Shown piece after piece: positions 35,025 through 45,225 of a DNA stretch of 64,000 bases. Origin of the DNA: Oligosphaera ethanolica (GTDB lineage Bacteria; Verrucomicrobiota; Lentisphaeria; Oligosphaerales; Oligosphaeraceae). The translations under genes were made by a program, and so were the position numbers. The notes below the pieces were generated by a model. It was given only the letters and a program-made list of their open reading frames with translations. It did no database searches and was not told where the DNA came from. The stretch spans positions 5,554,227-5,618,226 of the forward strand of contig NZ_JAUSVL010000001.1 in NCBI RefSeq assembly GCF_030814695.1. The letters run 5' to 3'. The first letter of the stretch is position 1, and the number at the start of each line of letters is the position of its first letter.

Positions 35025-36371
35025 TTACTGGGCAACAAAGTCGCTGTCCTGGAAGCTCACCCCGCCGCCGCGTTCGATCGCCGGCACGACATTGAGCACC
35101 GCGACGGCCGTGGCGTAGCCCACCGCAGGCGGACAATTCACGGCCTTGGCGTCATTCTTGGCCACGGCCTGGAAGAAATTCTCCAGGTGCAGATGGTGGC
35201 CCTGCTTGGCGTCAAACTCGTCCATGACGGCGGCCATTTCGGGGCTCTTGGCCTTCAGGGCGGGAATCAACGGCACGGCTGACAGCCCGTCGACCTGAAT
35301 GCGCTCCACGCTTTTCATCCAGTCGGGCACATCCACATTGGCGCCTGGGATGTAATAGCACTTGCGGCCGTTTTCCGACAAGTTGATGGACCCGCGATCG
35401 CCATTAAAGCGCTCGAAATAGTCCTGCCAACCGCTAGTGTTGAGCACCTGGTAGTATGCGCGGGCAGAGCCCTTCTTGCCGGCAAACTGCGTCTGGTATT
35501 CGTAGATGGTGACGACATCCTCATGCCATTCGCGGTCATCAAAATAATCCTGGCCACCCATGGCGAGCAGGTGCGACGGCTCGGCGTTGAGGAACCAGCT
35601 GAAGATGTCAATCTGGTGACTGCCGAGGTCGGCGATCGGGCCGGCAGAGTAACGGCGGTACCAACGCCAGTTCTTGAACTCGTCCATATTGGCATAGCCG
35701 TATTTACTGAGCATCTCCGGCGTCATCGGCTGGTTCTCGGGCCAGGTGAGCTTTGCTTCGGGCGTGCGGTTCCACTGGCCATAGAGCTGGGTCAGCCGCC
35801 CGCAGAGATTTTCCTCGTGGATCATCTTGTACGCCTGCTGATAGACGGGATTGCTGCGGCGCTGGTGGCCGATCTGCATGACCTTGCCGCTCACAACGGC
35901 GGCTTTACACATCGCGGCCGCCGCAGACAAGTCGTGGGCCATCTCCTTTTCGCAATAGACGTGCTTGCCGGCCTGCAACGCGGCAACGCTGTGCTCCGCG
36001 TGTACCCAGTCGGGCGTGGCGACCACAATTGCGTCCAGCCCGCTTTCCTTCTCAAGCATCTCGCGGTAGTCCTCGTAGGCGTTGACGGGCTGTTTGTAGG
36101 CCTTGAGACGCCGAGCGGTGTAATTGCGGTTGTAGTCCCAGATGTCACAGATGGCCTGAAAACGCACGCCGGGTATCTTGCGGATGCACTCGGCCAACAC
36201 GCGCCCCTGCACGCCGGCGCCAATCAAGCCGACGCGTATGGCGCTATTGGCTTCCGTACTGGCCGCTGCCGGCGCCGCCTGCGCAAAGAGCTTGCCACCC
36301 AGCATCACAGAGCCCAGCCCGGCCGCGCCGGCGCCCTTGACAAAATCCCGTCGAGTAACATCCATCGTCAT
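35025..36371 (-). CDS. Tat-exported Gfo/Idh/MocA-family oxidoreductase (1)
   Basis: 448 residues; start taken at the ATG at 36371 (AAGGA upstream; 36365 is possible). A twin-arginine signal (TRRDFVKGAGAAGLG) directs export of the folded, cofactor-loaded enzyme. The Rossmann motif VGLIGAGVQGRVLAECIR binds NAD(P). The conserved EKEMAHDL region stands in place of the usual EKP. The substrate-domain His is in DLGSHQIDIFSWFL. These enzymes oxidise or epimerise sugars. It is last in the marR-Gfo/Idh-HEAT-Gfo/Idh run, 47 bp after the HEAT gene. Confidence 0.9.
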   Translation of the reverse strand: MTMDVTRRDFVKGAGAAGLGSVMLGGKLFAQAAPAAASTEANSAIRVGLIGAGVQGRVLAECIRKIPGVRFQAICDIWDYNRNYTARRLKAYKQPVNAYEDYREMLEKESGLDAIVVATPDWVHAEHSVAALQAGKHVYCEKEMAHDLSAAAAMCKAAVVSGKVMQIGHQRRSNPVYQQAYKMIHEENLCGRLTQLYGQWNRTPEAKLTWPENQPMTPEMLSKYGYANMDEFKNWRWYRRYSAGPIADLGSHQIDIFSWFLNAEPSHLLAMGGQDYFDDREWHEDVVTIYEYQTQFAGKKGSARAYYQVLNTSGWQDYFERFNGDRGSINLSENGRKCYYIPGANVDVPDWMKSVERIQVDGLSAVPLIPALKAKSPEMAAVMDEFDAKQGHHLHLENFFQAVAKNDAKAVNCPPAVGYATAVAVLNVVPAIERGGGVSFQDSDFVAQ

Positions 36372-36418
36372 CGTCCTTTTCGCTTGTTGCATCAAACTAG
36401 AGAGAATTTATTGAGTCA

Positions 36419-38998
36419 TCAAGGCAGAGCCAGCACGAGCTCGGCAATGGGCCCGCCATCGCCGGCGCGCACAGCGGCACCGACGCACCAGTCGCCACCG
36501 CCCTGCCCCACCTTGATCAAGAGGACATTGTCACCGGCCTGCAAAGTCACTGGCAGTTGATCCTCGTCAACCACATAGGCCCTGGGGACATTCTTTTCGC
36601 CAATGACTTTACCATTCAGCCAGGCCTTGGCACCGTCATCACTACCCAGCGAAACCACCGCCGCCTGGTCTTCAGGAACCCTGACGATGCAGCGCACATA
36701 GCAGGCGGCCTGGGCCGAACCGGCGCCAAAGACCTTACGCAAGTCCAGCCGGCCCTTGTCATCAGTGTCGGTCACCCGCCACTCGACGGCGCCAGCCTTG
36801 TCAACCAGCTCCGGATCAAAGGCCATATCATGCAACGCCGTGAAGCTCTTACCGGCTTCGCGATAGGGCCCAGCAACCTGCCAGCGCAGCACCCGGCCGG
36901 CATTTTTGCCTAACAAGTCCATGCAGGCCTTGGCGCGTTCCTGCTCCTTGCCCTCACGGAACAGTGGCAGTGCCGCACGCAGAGGCCGGATGCATTCGCC
37001 GCTGCGCAGTTTTTCGCTCAGCGTCAGTATGGCCATGGCCGCATCGCGCTTCAGCGCATCGTCGGTGAGGAAGCCCTGCAGTGGCGCGAAGGCCGCGCTG
37101 TCCTCAATGCCACCCATCGCGCCAATCACCAGGCGTTTTTCTTCAACCCGCCGCGCCACCGGAAGCAAAGCCGACAACTCGGCAAGCTGCTCACCACGAC
37201 CGATGCTCTGCCGCGGGATCAGCCGCACACAACCGCGAAACGCCAATATCTGCCAAAGAGCATTGCCAGCTTCGGCCTGGACAATCGTCCGCAAAAACGG
37301 CAGTGCCGCAACCGTCGGCCAGTCCGCAGCCACGCGCAGGGCCGCTTCGCTAACGACAGTGTCGTCTTCCTGCCACGCCGAACGCAGCAACGCCATGGCG
37401 TCGTCATTGGCGGGCACAGCGGCAACCCGCAACAACGCGGCGCGGGCCTTGCTGCCGCTTTTCTCGTATGCGCGGCGCAACAAAGTCATGCACGCCACCG
37501 GATCGGCAAAACGCCGGCAGGCCTGCGCGCAACCTTTTTCAGCCGCGCCCAGCCAGTCGTCGTCACCTGCCGCGCCGGCAGCAACAATCTGCTCAAAGAG
37601 GAAACTCAGCTGCTCCGGCGCACAAAGCACACCATAGAGCTGGCAGAGTGCCTGGCGGGTGGCCGTGTCGCCCTGGTCAGCCAGTACGGCAAGACGAGCA
37701 ATCTGAGTGCGCTCACGACGCTGCTGCAAAATGCTCAGCAGGGCCGGCCGCAGCGCCGGGGGCGCGGCGAGAGCCATGTCCACCAACGCGCCGCCAATGG
37801 GCAAAGGCAGCGCCACCACAGCGCGCGTCGCCGCGTCGGCCACGCCGGGCCGCTCATCCGCAAACAGGCTCTGCAAGCGCGCCAACGCCTTGTCGCCTAG
37901 CAGTGTCACGACCGTGGCGACGGCTTCCGCGCGCGCCGCCGCGTCCTCCCAGGCCATGGCCTTTTCCACTGTTGGCAACGCCGCGGCATTGCCCCAGAAC
38001 GCCAGCAACGGCAAGACATGCATGGCGATCTCGGGCCGCGCCGGATCAAGCATGCCCGCGGCGGCCGGCGCGAGTGATGCGTACTGCGGCTGACCTAGAA
38101 TCCTGGCCGCGCTCAAGCGCACAGCCAAAGTCGCCGCTTCCAAGCCGGTGAGGAGCTGCGCCCGGGCCTCATCGCTGTCAACGCGGTCATAGACGGCCAG
38201 GGCCATGCTCTGAATGACCGCCGGCCCGCGCTGGGCCCATTCTTGGCCTAGCCGCAGCGCGTCGGCACTGCGGCCCCAGGCGGCGAGATTGCCGAGGTAT
38301 TCCGCGTAGGCGCCGTCAAACATGGCGCCATCGTAGCCGCCCAGTTCCCCACGCCGCGCCAGCAGTGCCGCGAAGGCCTGGTCGGCGGCGGGGTCATTCA
38401 TGCGCGCCAACGCCGTGATGGCCAGCTGCCGGCGGTGGCGGTCCGTACCCAACGCATCAGGCACCAGCGCAGGTGCGGCAGCCGCAGCGCTGAGCTCGCC
38501 CAATGCCTGCACCACGCCGTCGCGACACACGCCCGTCAGGGCCGGAAACAAGCGCACAAGCTCAGCGGCAACGCGCTCACGGGCGCCGTCCATGCCCAGC
38601 AGCACGCGGAGAGCCGCATCGCTGTAATCAGCCTCGGCAACCAGCGGCAAAAGCACCGGCAATGACGCGTCACTAGCCACCAGAAAAAGCTGTTCGAGAA
38701 CAAAATTGCGCAGTTCGGGGCCCTTGGCCGCCGTCAGCGTTTCCAGCAAAGCCATCTCGACGGGCTGGGCCGCAGCGCCCTTGCGTGCCTTGACGCACAG
38801 GCCATGCAGCGCCACGCGTGCAACCGTGTCGTCCTTCCCCGGCCGCTCCGCTGCGTCAACCAACTGCTGGCAGCAGGCGCGGATCGCCGGCAAACCACCG
38901 GCAAACATCTCATCCACCGTCTGGCAAAAAACAGCCGCGCTCCACCACACCGCGCAACCCACGATCACCCGGCAAAAATGTTTTGTAAGCATAGTCAT
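36419..38998 (-). CDS. Secreted HEAT-repeat protein with C-terminal jelly-roll domain
   Basis: 859 residues. The start at 38998 is uncertain: 38992 is better spaced from AGGG. A signal peptide is present (FCRVIVGCAVWWSAAVFCQ). Residues about 40-690 consist of short Ala/Leu-rich helical pairs of HEAT/PBS-lyase type. From about 700 a beta-rich domain (LRWQVAGPYR; DDGAKAWLNGKVIGEKN; LQAGDNVLLIKVGQGGG) resembles the sugar-binding jelly roll often appended to PVC glycosidases. No catalytic residues recognised. It is sandwiched between two Tat-exported oxidoreductases, so it may be a periplasmic scaffold or binding partner. Confidence 0.8.
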   Translation of the reverse strand: MTMLTKHFCRVIVGCAVWWSAAVFCQTVDEMFAGGLPAIRACCQQLVDAAERPGKDDTVARVALHGLCVKARKGAAAQPVEMALLETLTAAKGPELRNFVLEQLFLVASDASLPVLLPLVAEADYSDAALRVLLGMDGARERVAAELVRLFPALTGVCRDGVVQALGELSAAAAAPALVPDALGTDRHRRQLAITALARMNDPAADQAFAALLARRGELGGYDGAMFDGAYAEYLGNLAAWGRSADALRLGQEWAQRGPAVIQSMALAVYDRVDSDEARAQLLTGLEAATLAVRLSAARILGQPQYASLAPAAAGMLDPARPEIAMHVLPLLAFWGNAAALPTVEKAMAWEDAAARAEAVATVVTLLGDKALARLQSLFADERPGVADAATRAVVALPLPIGGALVDMALAAPPALRPALLSILQQRRERTQIARLAVLADQGDTATRQALCQLYGVLCAPEQLSFLFEQIVAAGAAGDDDWLGAAEKGCAQACRRFADPVACMTLLRRAYEKSGSKARAALLRVAAVPANDDAMALLRSAWQEDDTVVSEAALRVAADWPTVAALPFLRTIVQAEAGNALWQILAFRGCVRLIPRQSIGRGEQLAELSALLPVARRVEEKRLVIGAMGGIEDSAAFAPLQGFLTDDALKRDAAMAILTLSEKLRSGECIRPLRAALPLFREGKEQERAKACMDLLGKNAGRVLRWQVAGPYREAGKSFTALHDMAFDPELVDKAGAVEWRVTDTDDKGRLDLRKVFGAGSAQAACYVRCIVRVPEDQAAVVSLGSDDGAKAWLNGKVIGEKNVPRAYVVDEDQLPVTLQAGDNVLLIKVGQGGGDWCVGAAVRAGDGGPIAELVLALP

Positions 38999-39087
38999 CC
39001 CTACGATTGATCGGCCTATTCCGGCCGTATGTCACCCATGTGTTCACCCGCGTTGCGCGCAACGACGCGCGGCTGGGCCAGACATCC

Positions 39088-40353
39088 TCACAGCAGCCAC
39101 GGTGCGCGGCGCGGCGGACTGGCCAGCCGCATGGCGTCGGCATCGTCCGGGAAGTTCTGCTTGACGGGGTCCCAGGTGATTTTCCGGCCAAGGCGCACGG
39201 CCAGCGAGGCGAGGTGTAGAATGTCCGCCGACCGCGTCGCCTGCCAGACATTGGGCTTGGCGCCGTGGACATTCTCGCGGGTGCGCACCGCGTGTTCCCA
39301 GCTTTGCAGCCTAGGCGGGTCGGGAAAATGCCGCAGCTCTTCCAGCAAATTGGCTGGCTCAAGGCGGTTGCCGCCCCAGTATTTGCCGTTGGGGCCTTCC
39401 AGCAGCGGCCGGCCCTCGGTGGTCTTTTCGCCCCACTCCCAGCTTTCAATGATCATGGTCGTGCCGTCGGCGTACTTAAGGTAGATCGTCCCCCACAGCC
39501 CACAGGCGTCGGGATGCTGCGGCCACGGCGCGACCGCTTCAACCTCGACGGGGCCAGTGTCGTCTTTGCCCAATGCGTACTGAATGGGATCGATATGATG
39601 CTGCCCCATGTCGCCAAAACCGCCTTCATCGTAGTCCCAGTAGCCGCGAAAACTGCCGTGCACGCGATGGGCATTGTAGGGCTTGTAGGGCGCCGGCCCC
39701 AGCCACATGTCATAATCAAGCACCTCCGGCACCGCCTGCGGCTGCAGATTTGGCCGGCCACTCCACTGGCGAATCTTGAAGCCCGTCGGGCAATAGCGCG
39801 GATTGAGACACACCGCTAGCGGCGTGCCAAGCAGCCCGCTGGCCACCAGCTTGCGCATGAAATGACCACTGCCGCGACCCCAGGTGTTTGCCTGATACAC
39901 CACGCCGGCGCGCTCCACGGCCTCAACCAACGCCCGGCTCTCCGCCAGCGTGTGCGTTGCCGGCTTCTCCGAATAGATATCCTTGCCGGCCTTCGCCGCG
40001 GCAATGGCGATTTGCGCGTGCCAATGTGGCGGCGTCGGAATATGCACCGTGTCAATGTCGTCGCGATCAAGTATTTCGCGCCAGTCGCTGTAAGCGCTGA
40101 CATCGCCGCCGGCCTTATCCACAGCCCGTTGCAGCCGCGCTTTGTCCACATCACAGACCGCCAGCGTCTGGGGATATTTGGTGACGTGGCCCATGCCCAT
40201 GCCGCCCGTGCCAATGACCGCCCGGGTGATGACATTACTCGGCGCCGTCGGTCCACCAAACACATAGCTGCTCGGAACAATCTGCAACGCCGCGCCTACC
40301 GCGGCGGAACCGCCCAGAAAACGCCGTCGGGTAATCCCCGTGTTCTTGCTCAT
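39088..40353 (-). CDS. Tat-exported Gfo/Idh/MocA-family oxidoreductase (2)
   Basis: 421 residues from the ATG at 40353. The Tat signal is ITRRRFLGGSAAVGAAL. The NAD-binding part is seen in AVIGTGGMGMGH and in the catalytic-Lys motif SEKPATHTLAESR. The C-terminal substrate domain has DMGQHHIDPIQY and a tail with WEWGEKTTEGRPLLEGPNG, typical of the secreted subgroup in PVC and Bacteroidetes genomes. It lies 54 bp downstream of the marR gene and about 90 bp upstream of the HEAT gene. It is distinct from the other oxidoreductase, with low visible similarity beyond the fold. Confidence 0.9.
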   Translation of the reverse strand: MSKNTGITRRRFLGGSAAVGAALQIVPSSYVFGGPTAPSNVITRAVIGTGGMGMGHVTKYPQTLAVCDVDKARLQRAVDKAGGDVSAYSDWREILDRDDIDTVHIPTPPHWHAQIAIAAAKAGKDIYSEKPATHTLAESRALVEAVERAGVVYQANTWGRGSGHFMRKLVASGLLGTPLAVCLNPRYCPTGFKIRQWSGRPNLQPQAVPEVLDYDMWLGPAPYKPYNAHRVHGSFRGYWDYDEGGFGDMGQHHIDPIQYALGKDDTGPVEVEAVAPWPQHPDACGLWGTIYLKYADGTTMIIESWEWGEKTTEGRPLLEGPNGKYWGGNRLEPANLLEELRHFPDPPRLQSWEHAVRTRENVHGAKPNVWQATRSADILHLASLAVRLGRKITWDPVKQNFPDDADAMRLASPPRRAPWLL

Positions 40354-40406
40354 AATCACTAGCCCTTTGCTGGCTGCTACTTCAATCCGCTGAAATGTGC
40401 TTATGC

Positions 40407-40907
40407 TCACTGAGCGCTGCTGGCCACGTTCATGCAGAACCGGCACATGCTCGCATCCTTCGTCAGTCCGGTCTCCAAATGCCGGGTGAAACTCTCGCTG
40501 GCCCTGTCCATGCGATCCAATTCGTCCTGGGGACAACTCTTGAGCAATTCCATCAGACGAGCCTGCACATTACGCTCAATTTCAGCCAGAAAATCGTGTA
40601 TTTCCGGCTTGGTCGTAATCAGCACACTACGACGATTGGCCGCGTTGATCTCGCGCTTGACCAAGCCGCCCCGCACCAGTTTGTCCACCGCCGTCGATGC
40701 CGCTGACGCCGACAGCCCCTGCAAACGCATGACGTCATTGAGCGAACAGGGCTCATGGCGAGTGATCGTCAACAACAGGTTGATCTGACGCCCCCGCAAC
40801 TGCGACAAGGGATTCTCATCCCGCCGCTGAAGGTTGAAATCAACCATGCATTGACGAACCACTTCGTCAACCTGCCGCAACATCAAAAAATAGTGATCTA
40901 ATGCCAT
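40407..40907 (-). CDS. MarR-family transcriptional regulator
   Basis: 166 residues. It has a winged-helix DNA-binding domain (SLNDVMRLQGLSASAASTAV; LVRGGLVKREINAANRRSVL) flanked by dimerisation helices. The C-terminus adds two Cys (MCRFCMNV), which might sense metal or redox. It heads the four-gene minus-strand cluster and likely controls it. The AT-rich stretch at 40908-41030 should contain the promoter. Confidence 0.88.
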   Translation of the reverse strand: MALDHYFLMLRQVDEVVRQCMVDFNLQRRDENPLSQLRGRQINLLLTITRHEPCSLNDVMRLQGLSASAASTAVDKLVRGGLVKREINAANRRSVLITTKPEIHDFLAEIERNVQARLMELLKSCPQDELDRMDRASESFTRHLETGLTKDASMCRFCMNVASSAQ

Positions 40908-41084
40908 GGCCGTTTCTCCCCTTCACCCAAAACCCAAACTATTCGATAAAATAACCGAAGCATCTTGTAGTATATACCCCAAAACCCCCTAAGCAACTAC
41001 ATGATAATTCATCTCAAAACCAGCGGTAATGCCTCACTCATTGATACTGGCGGTTCCAAGGAACGCCAGGGACCGTGCGGACTA

Positions 41085-41222
41085 ATTGGCGCGGCGCACT
41101 GGGGCGAGGACTCACGGACTCATGAGGCATGATCCCATGGATTGGACCGTGGGGACGAATTGGACCGTGGGGATTGACTCCCGACGCCTTGGACTGATTG
41201 GGGACTGATTCGACTCCTGGGA
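41085..41222 (-). repeat. Family C intergenic repeat, copy 2 (reverse orientation)
   Basis: Reverse complement of the core at 30110-30262 (ACTCATGAGGCATGATCCC, then ATGGATTGGACCGTGG), with extra GGACTGATTGGGGACTGATT iterations. Non-coding. Confidence 0.8.
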
Positions 41223-41246
41223 GCGCCGCCGTCCCGGCGGCATTTA

Positions 41247-41420
41247 AGCGCTGAAAGCGCGAAACATACCAGCCCAGGGCAAGCGACGCCGAAGGCGGAG
41301 CGCCGCCCTGGGTAGCGCGCCCATTATGGCCGTGTTCCTCGGCCCATTCGGCCCCAGTCGGCGCAACTGACTGGGGCCGAATGGGCAATGGAACTCACTT
41401 GCTTGCTATGTCGCACCCAT
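41247..41420 (+). repeat. Family B palindromic element, copy 3 (right end lost)
   Basis: Has the left arm (CAGCCCAGGGCAAGCG) and central 18-bp stem (41342-41359 / 41369-41386, loop GGCGCAACT). The stem sequence differs from copies 1 and 2 on both arms, yet pairing is kept. The stretch up to 41502 shows nothing else. Confidence 0.85.
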
Positions 41421-41502
41421 GCCGGGTGCTTTCACCCGTGTGGGAAGGTGACGCCTGCCTGGGGTTGCGACTGTGTCAGCGCCCCCCCCAACACACGCTG
41501 AT

Positions 41503-44500
41503 TCACTCCAAGGTGGTGGTCACGGCTGGGCAGAGTACAACGGGTCCCAGCAAACCGGCATCGAGCAGCGGATCGTCCTTATACCAATGTTTGTAAGTCG
41601 TGAAGGCGATGCGACCACTGGGGCTGGGCTGGCCATCAAGGAACCACTGCGGCCAGGCATTGAGGGCCCGTCCGCCCATGGAGCCTTCGTTTTTCCACTC
41701 GGCGTCATCAGGCAGCTGTTCGTCGCCGATAAGCCGATTGACCCAGCGGTTGCTGACCTGTATCTCCAAACTGTTCTCACCGGCCTTAAGGGCATCGCCG
41801 ATCTCCACCCTGTAGGGCGGTCGCCAAGCAATGCCCATGTCCCGCCCATTGACCAGCACCCGCGCGATCACCTGCACTGTGCCGAGTTCCAAGGTCACTA
41901 CGCCGCCGGCATACCCGGCCGGCAAGGTCACCGTTTTGCGATAACTCGCCGTGCCGGAAAAATACTTCACTCCGGGATCGTCATGCCGCGTATAGGACAT
42001 CAATTCCGGAAAAACGACGCTTGCCGGCGCGCCCAGTCCAGCCGGGAAATGGACCTCCCACGGCCCAGCAAGCTCCATCTTCGCCGGCACGGCGGGCACC
42101 ACTGTCTTCTTCTCGCGACCGAGGCTGTCAACTTCCGTGTAGCTGCCTGCTTCCCATGCCAGCAGTTGCTTCCGGCCATCACGCGTCACAACTCGGTAGT
42201 CCAGGCGGCCCTTCGTGCCGCTGCTTTCCGGCAACTCGAAGTAACCGTGCTCGGGAATGACCTTGCTAAACGGCTTGCCATCCACGCGATAGTCAACGAC
42301 AAGCTGTTTGACGCGCATGGGCGTGGGATCGCCACCAAGATTGCTGTTGCTTGCCTCCATGGCGATAAAGCCGTCCTTGATCTGAGCGCGCAAACGCTCG
42401 GTGACGTCACGGCCGCCGCCACCCTCAACAGCATTGTACTCGGCCTTGTCAATGATCAACTCGGGACGGTCAATCTTCTCCCCGGCAGCAGTCGTCCAGC
42501 TGCTGGCCGCAACATACTGCGCCGGACGCTTCTGCCGGAAGACGACGAAAACCGACTCGGCCGCTTCCAATCGCAGCTGCACCCGCGTCAAGCCTCCCTG
42601 CTCACTGAAGGCCGACGCTGGCTGCATCGTACCCGTCTCCGCATCCCACAGCTCCGGCAACAGCCCGGACACCCGGAACACGCCGGTAAACTCCACAAAA
42701 CGATCCTGCTGATTGCTGACAAAATAAAGGTCCGCGCCGTCGTCCGTTCGCCGATGCAGTGACACCATCCGGCCCGACCGCCCCGCAAATTCAAAAGACA
42801 CATCGGGCGGCAACGCCAGGTCATTGAGCACAAGCTGCGGCGGCACGCCATAGTAGACGCGGCCACGGCCCAACGCCCGGCTAGCGCGCTCCTTACCATC
42901 AAGGTCGCCCCAGAGTTCCGCAACCAGCCCCGCGACCTCCGCGTCAACCGCCGGATAGTTGCTCAGCCCCAGCGGGGACAACGGCCGTTCGCCCAAGAGG
43001 ATGACCGCGCCGTCTTGCGCCAGCACCAACAGCTTCCGCAGCAACGCCGGCGACACCTCACTGGTCTGCGAGGCGATCAGCATCGCATAAGACATGCCAT
43101 GTGGGAAGACCACGCGGCCGTCGCGCACCGTCACCTGCTCGATCAGCGACCGCGCATCGCAGCAGTCACCACGATAGCCAGCCGGAAGCCCCGGCGACCA
43201 CGTCGCCGAGGACGGCGTGTTCTCCCGGGCGACATAGAGCGCGTCAGCCACAAAACGCCCCTGCTGCAACATGAACTGCGCACGCTTGACGTAGTCCAGC
43301 CAGGCGCTATAGCTGTTCCACAGGGTGTTGTGCCGGTTGAAATGGAAGCCCCACTGGCCCATGGTCATCCCCGGCGTCTTCACCGTCCACGGCTGATGCG
43401 CGTAACTGTGGAAAATGTAGCGGTTGACGCCCTGGGAAAAGACGTTGTCACCCTGGGCCTTGTGCAGCGCCGGATGGCTCTGCCAACGGCCGTTGCGCGG
43501 CGTCGCCGTGAAACTCTCCGCGCCGGCATACACCCGGCCATTGACGTGGGCGATATTGCCCGCCAGATTGGCGTTGCCAGTGTTGTTGCTCCCGCCCCAG
43601 AATTCGCCCATGGGCACATCCGCCGAACGCCCCTGCAAGAGGTTGTCAAAGGGCCCGCCGTAGGGCTCGGACGCAAACTGCATGCCGCTGCCATGCGCCA
43701 ACTCCGCAAAATAATCGGCGTAACATTCAGCGAAGAGATCGGATATGGTCCGCCGGAAGTCCTGCAGAAAACGCTCGGAGTACTCGGCGCTCTCCACATA
43801 GCGGCCGGTGACAATGCACAGCAAGGGCAGCGGGTCATAGCCACGCAGTCTGATGAAGTCGTCCCGAAAACTGTCCGTCCAATTCTGTGGACCAACCTCA
43901 TAGCTGTCAATTAAGGCGCCAATGAGCGACTTGCCAGCCAAGGGCCCGGCGCTGGCAACGATCTTGCCCATCATGCCATCCCAGGCGACCTTGACGGCAG
44001 TCTTGGACATCTTGTCGCATTCCAGACCGCGCCCTTCTGGAGTCGTGGGGTGATTTCGGCGACCAGTGAGGGTATAGCCAAAGCGCAGGATCGTCCACTG
44101 CCCTGCTGGGGCCTCCCAGTCAAGCGTGCCGTCAGCGGCCATCTTGTCGCTGATGTCAATGATGCCCTCGCGGGCAATGATCGACGCCGCGTCGGGCGCG
44201 GGGCCGGTCTCCATGTTGCTATCGAGGCTGGCAAAGCTCTTGCCAGCGATATTCGGAATGCGGAACCCGGGCGAAAAACTGATGTTGCTCACGCGGCAAA
44301 TGTCCTCGCTGGTGGACAGGAACTGCACGCGCACAAAACGACTATGCAAAGTCGGGAAGGTCACTTGGCCCTGTGGCGGCCGCAGCGTCCCCGGCCGGAC
44401 ATGCTCACGGAAGGTCTCGCCATCATCGGATACCAACAAGGCCACGCGCAGACTATGCCATTGATTGCCACCAAAATGAATGCTCAGCAGTGACGCCGTC

Positions 44501-45174
44501 AGCGGCTCCGCAAAGGCAAAGGTGATGTACTGCGGCGCCTCTGTAGTCGGCCGCGGCACCCGCACGGCGTCCTTCCAGTCCAGGACTTTCGCAGCTTCCT
44601 CGGGAGGCGCAAAGGACGCCGTCACCGACGGCTTACTCGCCGCAAAACGGAAGTCGTCACCCGCGATGCTTGGATAGGCATGCACCGCGATGTCGCGGTA
44701 AAAACCCATCGTCGCGCTCGGCTGCGGCAACTTTTCGCTGACCCGACGACCGCCCGCCACCACCGAGCCCGTCCACACCAGCTTCTTCATGGCGTGCTCC
44801 GGCTCAATCCAGGGCCCGCCGCTGGACGACCAACCCGGGCAGTTGTGCAGGCTGATTTCCAAACCCAGCCGCGCCGCCTCTTCCAGCGCGTACTGAACCA
44901 TCTCAAACCACTCTGGCGACAGGGTCTTCACCGGCCCCGGCGGTAGCCCCCCGGAAATGTCCAAAATGGTCGCGCCGCCGACACCGGCGGCCTTCATGGC
45001 CTCCAAATCGGCCTTGATGCCCTCGCGGCTGATGTTGCCGTCCATCCAATGCCACCACGCTTGCGGCCACGCGGGCACCGGGGGCTCCCGAAAGCCCGCT
45101 GCCAGATCGGCACCGAACGACACGGCGCTCAGCGCAACTACACACAACATTGCCAGCATGGTCCTTGTTTTCAT
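41503..45174 (-). CDS. GH106-like alpha-L-rhamnosidase, secreted
   Basis: 1223 residues from the ATG at 45174, after AAAGGA. Signal peptide MKTRTMLAMLCVVALSAVSF. The start of the mature protein carries the GH106 hallmark (WPQAWWHWMDGNISREGI; LEAMKAAGVGGATILD; LEISLHNCPGWSSSGGPW). A large central TIM-barrel region follows (about 390-760), and the C-terminal 200 residues form a galactose-binding jelly roll (GPWEVHFPAG; VRVLVNGRDMG-type strands). GH106 enzymes release L-rhamnose from rhamnogalacturonan and related glycans. It lies 51 bp downstream of an AraC regulator, which probably induces it. Confidence 0.88.
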   Translation of the reverse strand: MKTRTMLAMLCVVALSAVSFGADLAAGFREPPVPAWPQAWWHWMDGNISREGIKADLEAMKAAGVGGATILDISGGLPPGPVKTLSPEWFEMVQYALEEAARLGLEISLHNCPGWSSSGGPWIEPEHAMKKLVWTGSVVAGGRRVSEKLPQPSATMGFYRDIAVHAYPSIAGDDFRFAASKPSVTASFAPPEEAAKVLDWKDAVRVPRPTTEAPQYITFAFAEPLTASLLSIHFGGNQWHSLRVALLVSDDGETFREHVRPGTLRPPQGQVTFPTLHSRFVRVQFLSTSEDICRVSNISFSPGFRIPNIAGKSFASLDSNMETGPAPDAASIIAREGIIDISDKMAADGTLDWEAPAGQWTILRFGYTLTGRRNHPTTPEGRGLECDKMSKTAVKVAWDGMMGKIVASAGPLAGKSLIGALIDSYEVGPQNWTDSFRDDFIRLRGYDPLPLLCIVTGRYVESAEYSERFLQDFRRTISDLFAECYADYFAELAHGSGMQFASEPYGGPFDNLLQGRSADVPMGEFWGGSNNTGNANLAGNIAHVNGRVYAGAESFTATPRNGRWQSHPALHKAQGDNVFSQGVNRYIFHSYAHQPWTVKTPGMTMGQWGFHFNRHNTLWNSYSAWLDYVKRAQFMLQQGRFVADALYVARENTPSSATWSPGLPAGYRGDCCDARSLIEQVTVRDGRVVFPHGMSYAMLIASQTSEVSPALLRKLLVLAQDGAVILLGERPLSPLGLSNYPAVDAEVAGLVAELWGDLDGKERASRALGRGRVYYGVPPQLVLNDLALPPDVSFEFAGRSGRMVSLHRRTDDGADLYFVSNQQDRFVEFTGVFRVSGLLPELWDAETGTMQPASAFSEQGGLTRVQLRLEAAESVFVVFRQKRPAQYVAASSWTTAAGEKIDRPELIIDKAEYNAVEGGGGRDVTERLRAQIKDGFIAMEASNSNLGGDPTPMRVKQLVVDYRVDGKPFSKVIPEHGYFELPESSGTKGRLDYRVVTRDGRKQLLAWEAGSYTEVDSLGREKKTVVPAVPAKMELAGPWEVHFPAGLGAPASVVFPELMSYTRHDDPGVKYFSGTASYRKTVTLPAGYAGGVVTLELGTVQVIARVLVNGRDMGIAWRPPYRVEIGDALKAGENSLEIQVSNRWVNRLIGDEQLPDDAEWKNEGSMGGRALNAWPQWFLDGQPSPSGRIAFTTYKHWYKDDPLLDAGLLGPVVLCPAVTTTLE

Positions 45175-45225
45175 CGCCTGTCCTTTGGGTTATGAACTCC
45201 ATCCACCGGGCATCAATCGCCCGAA

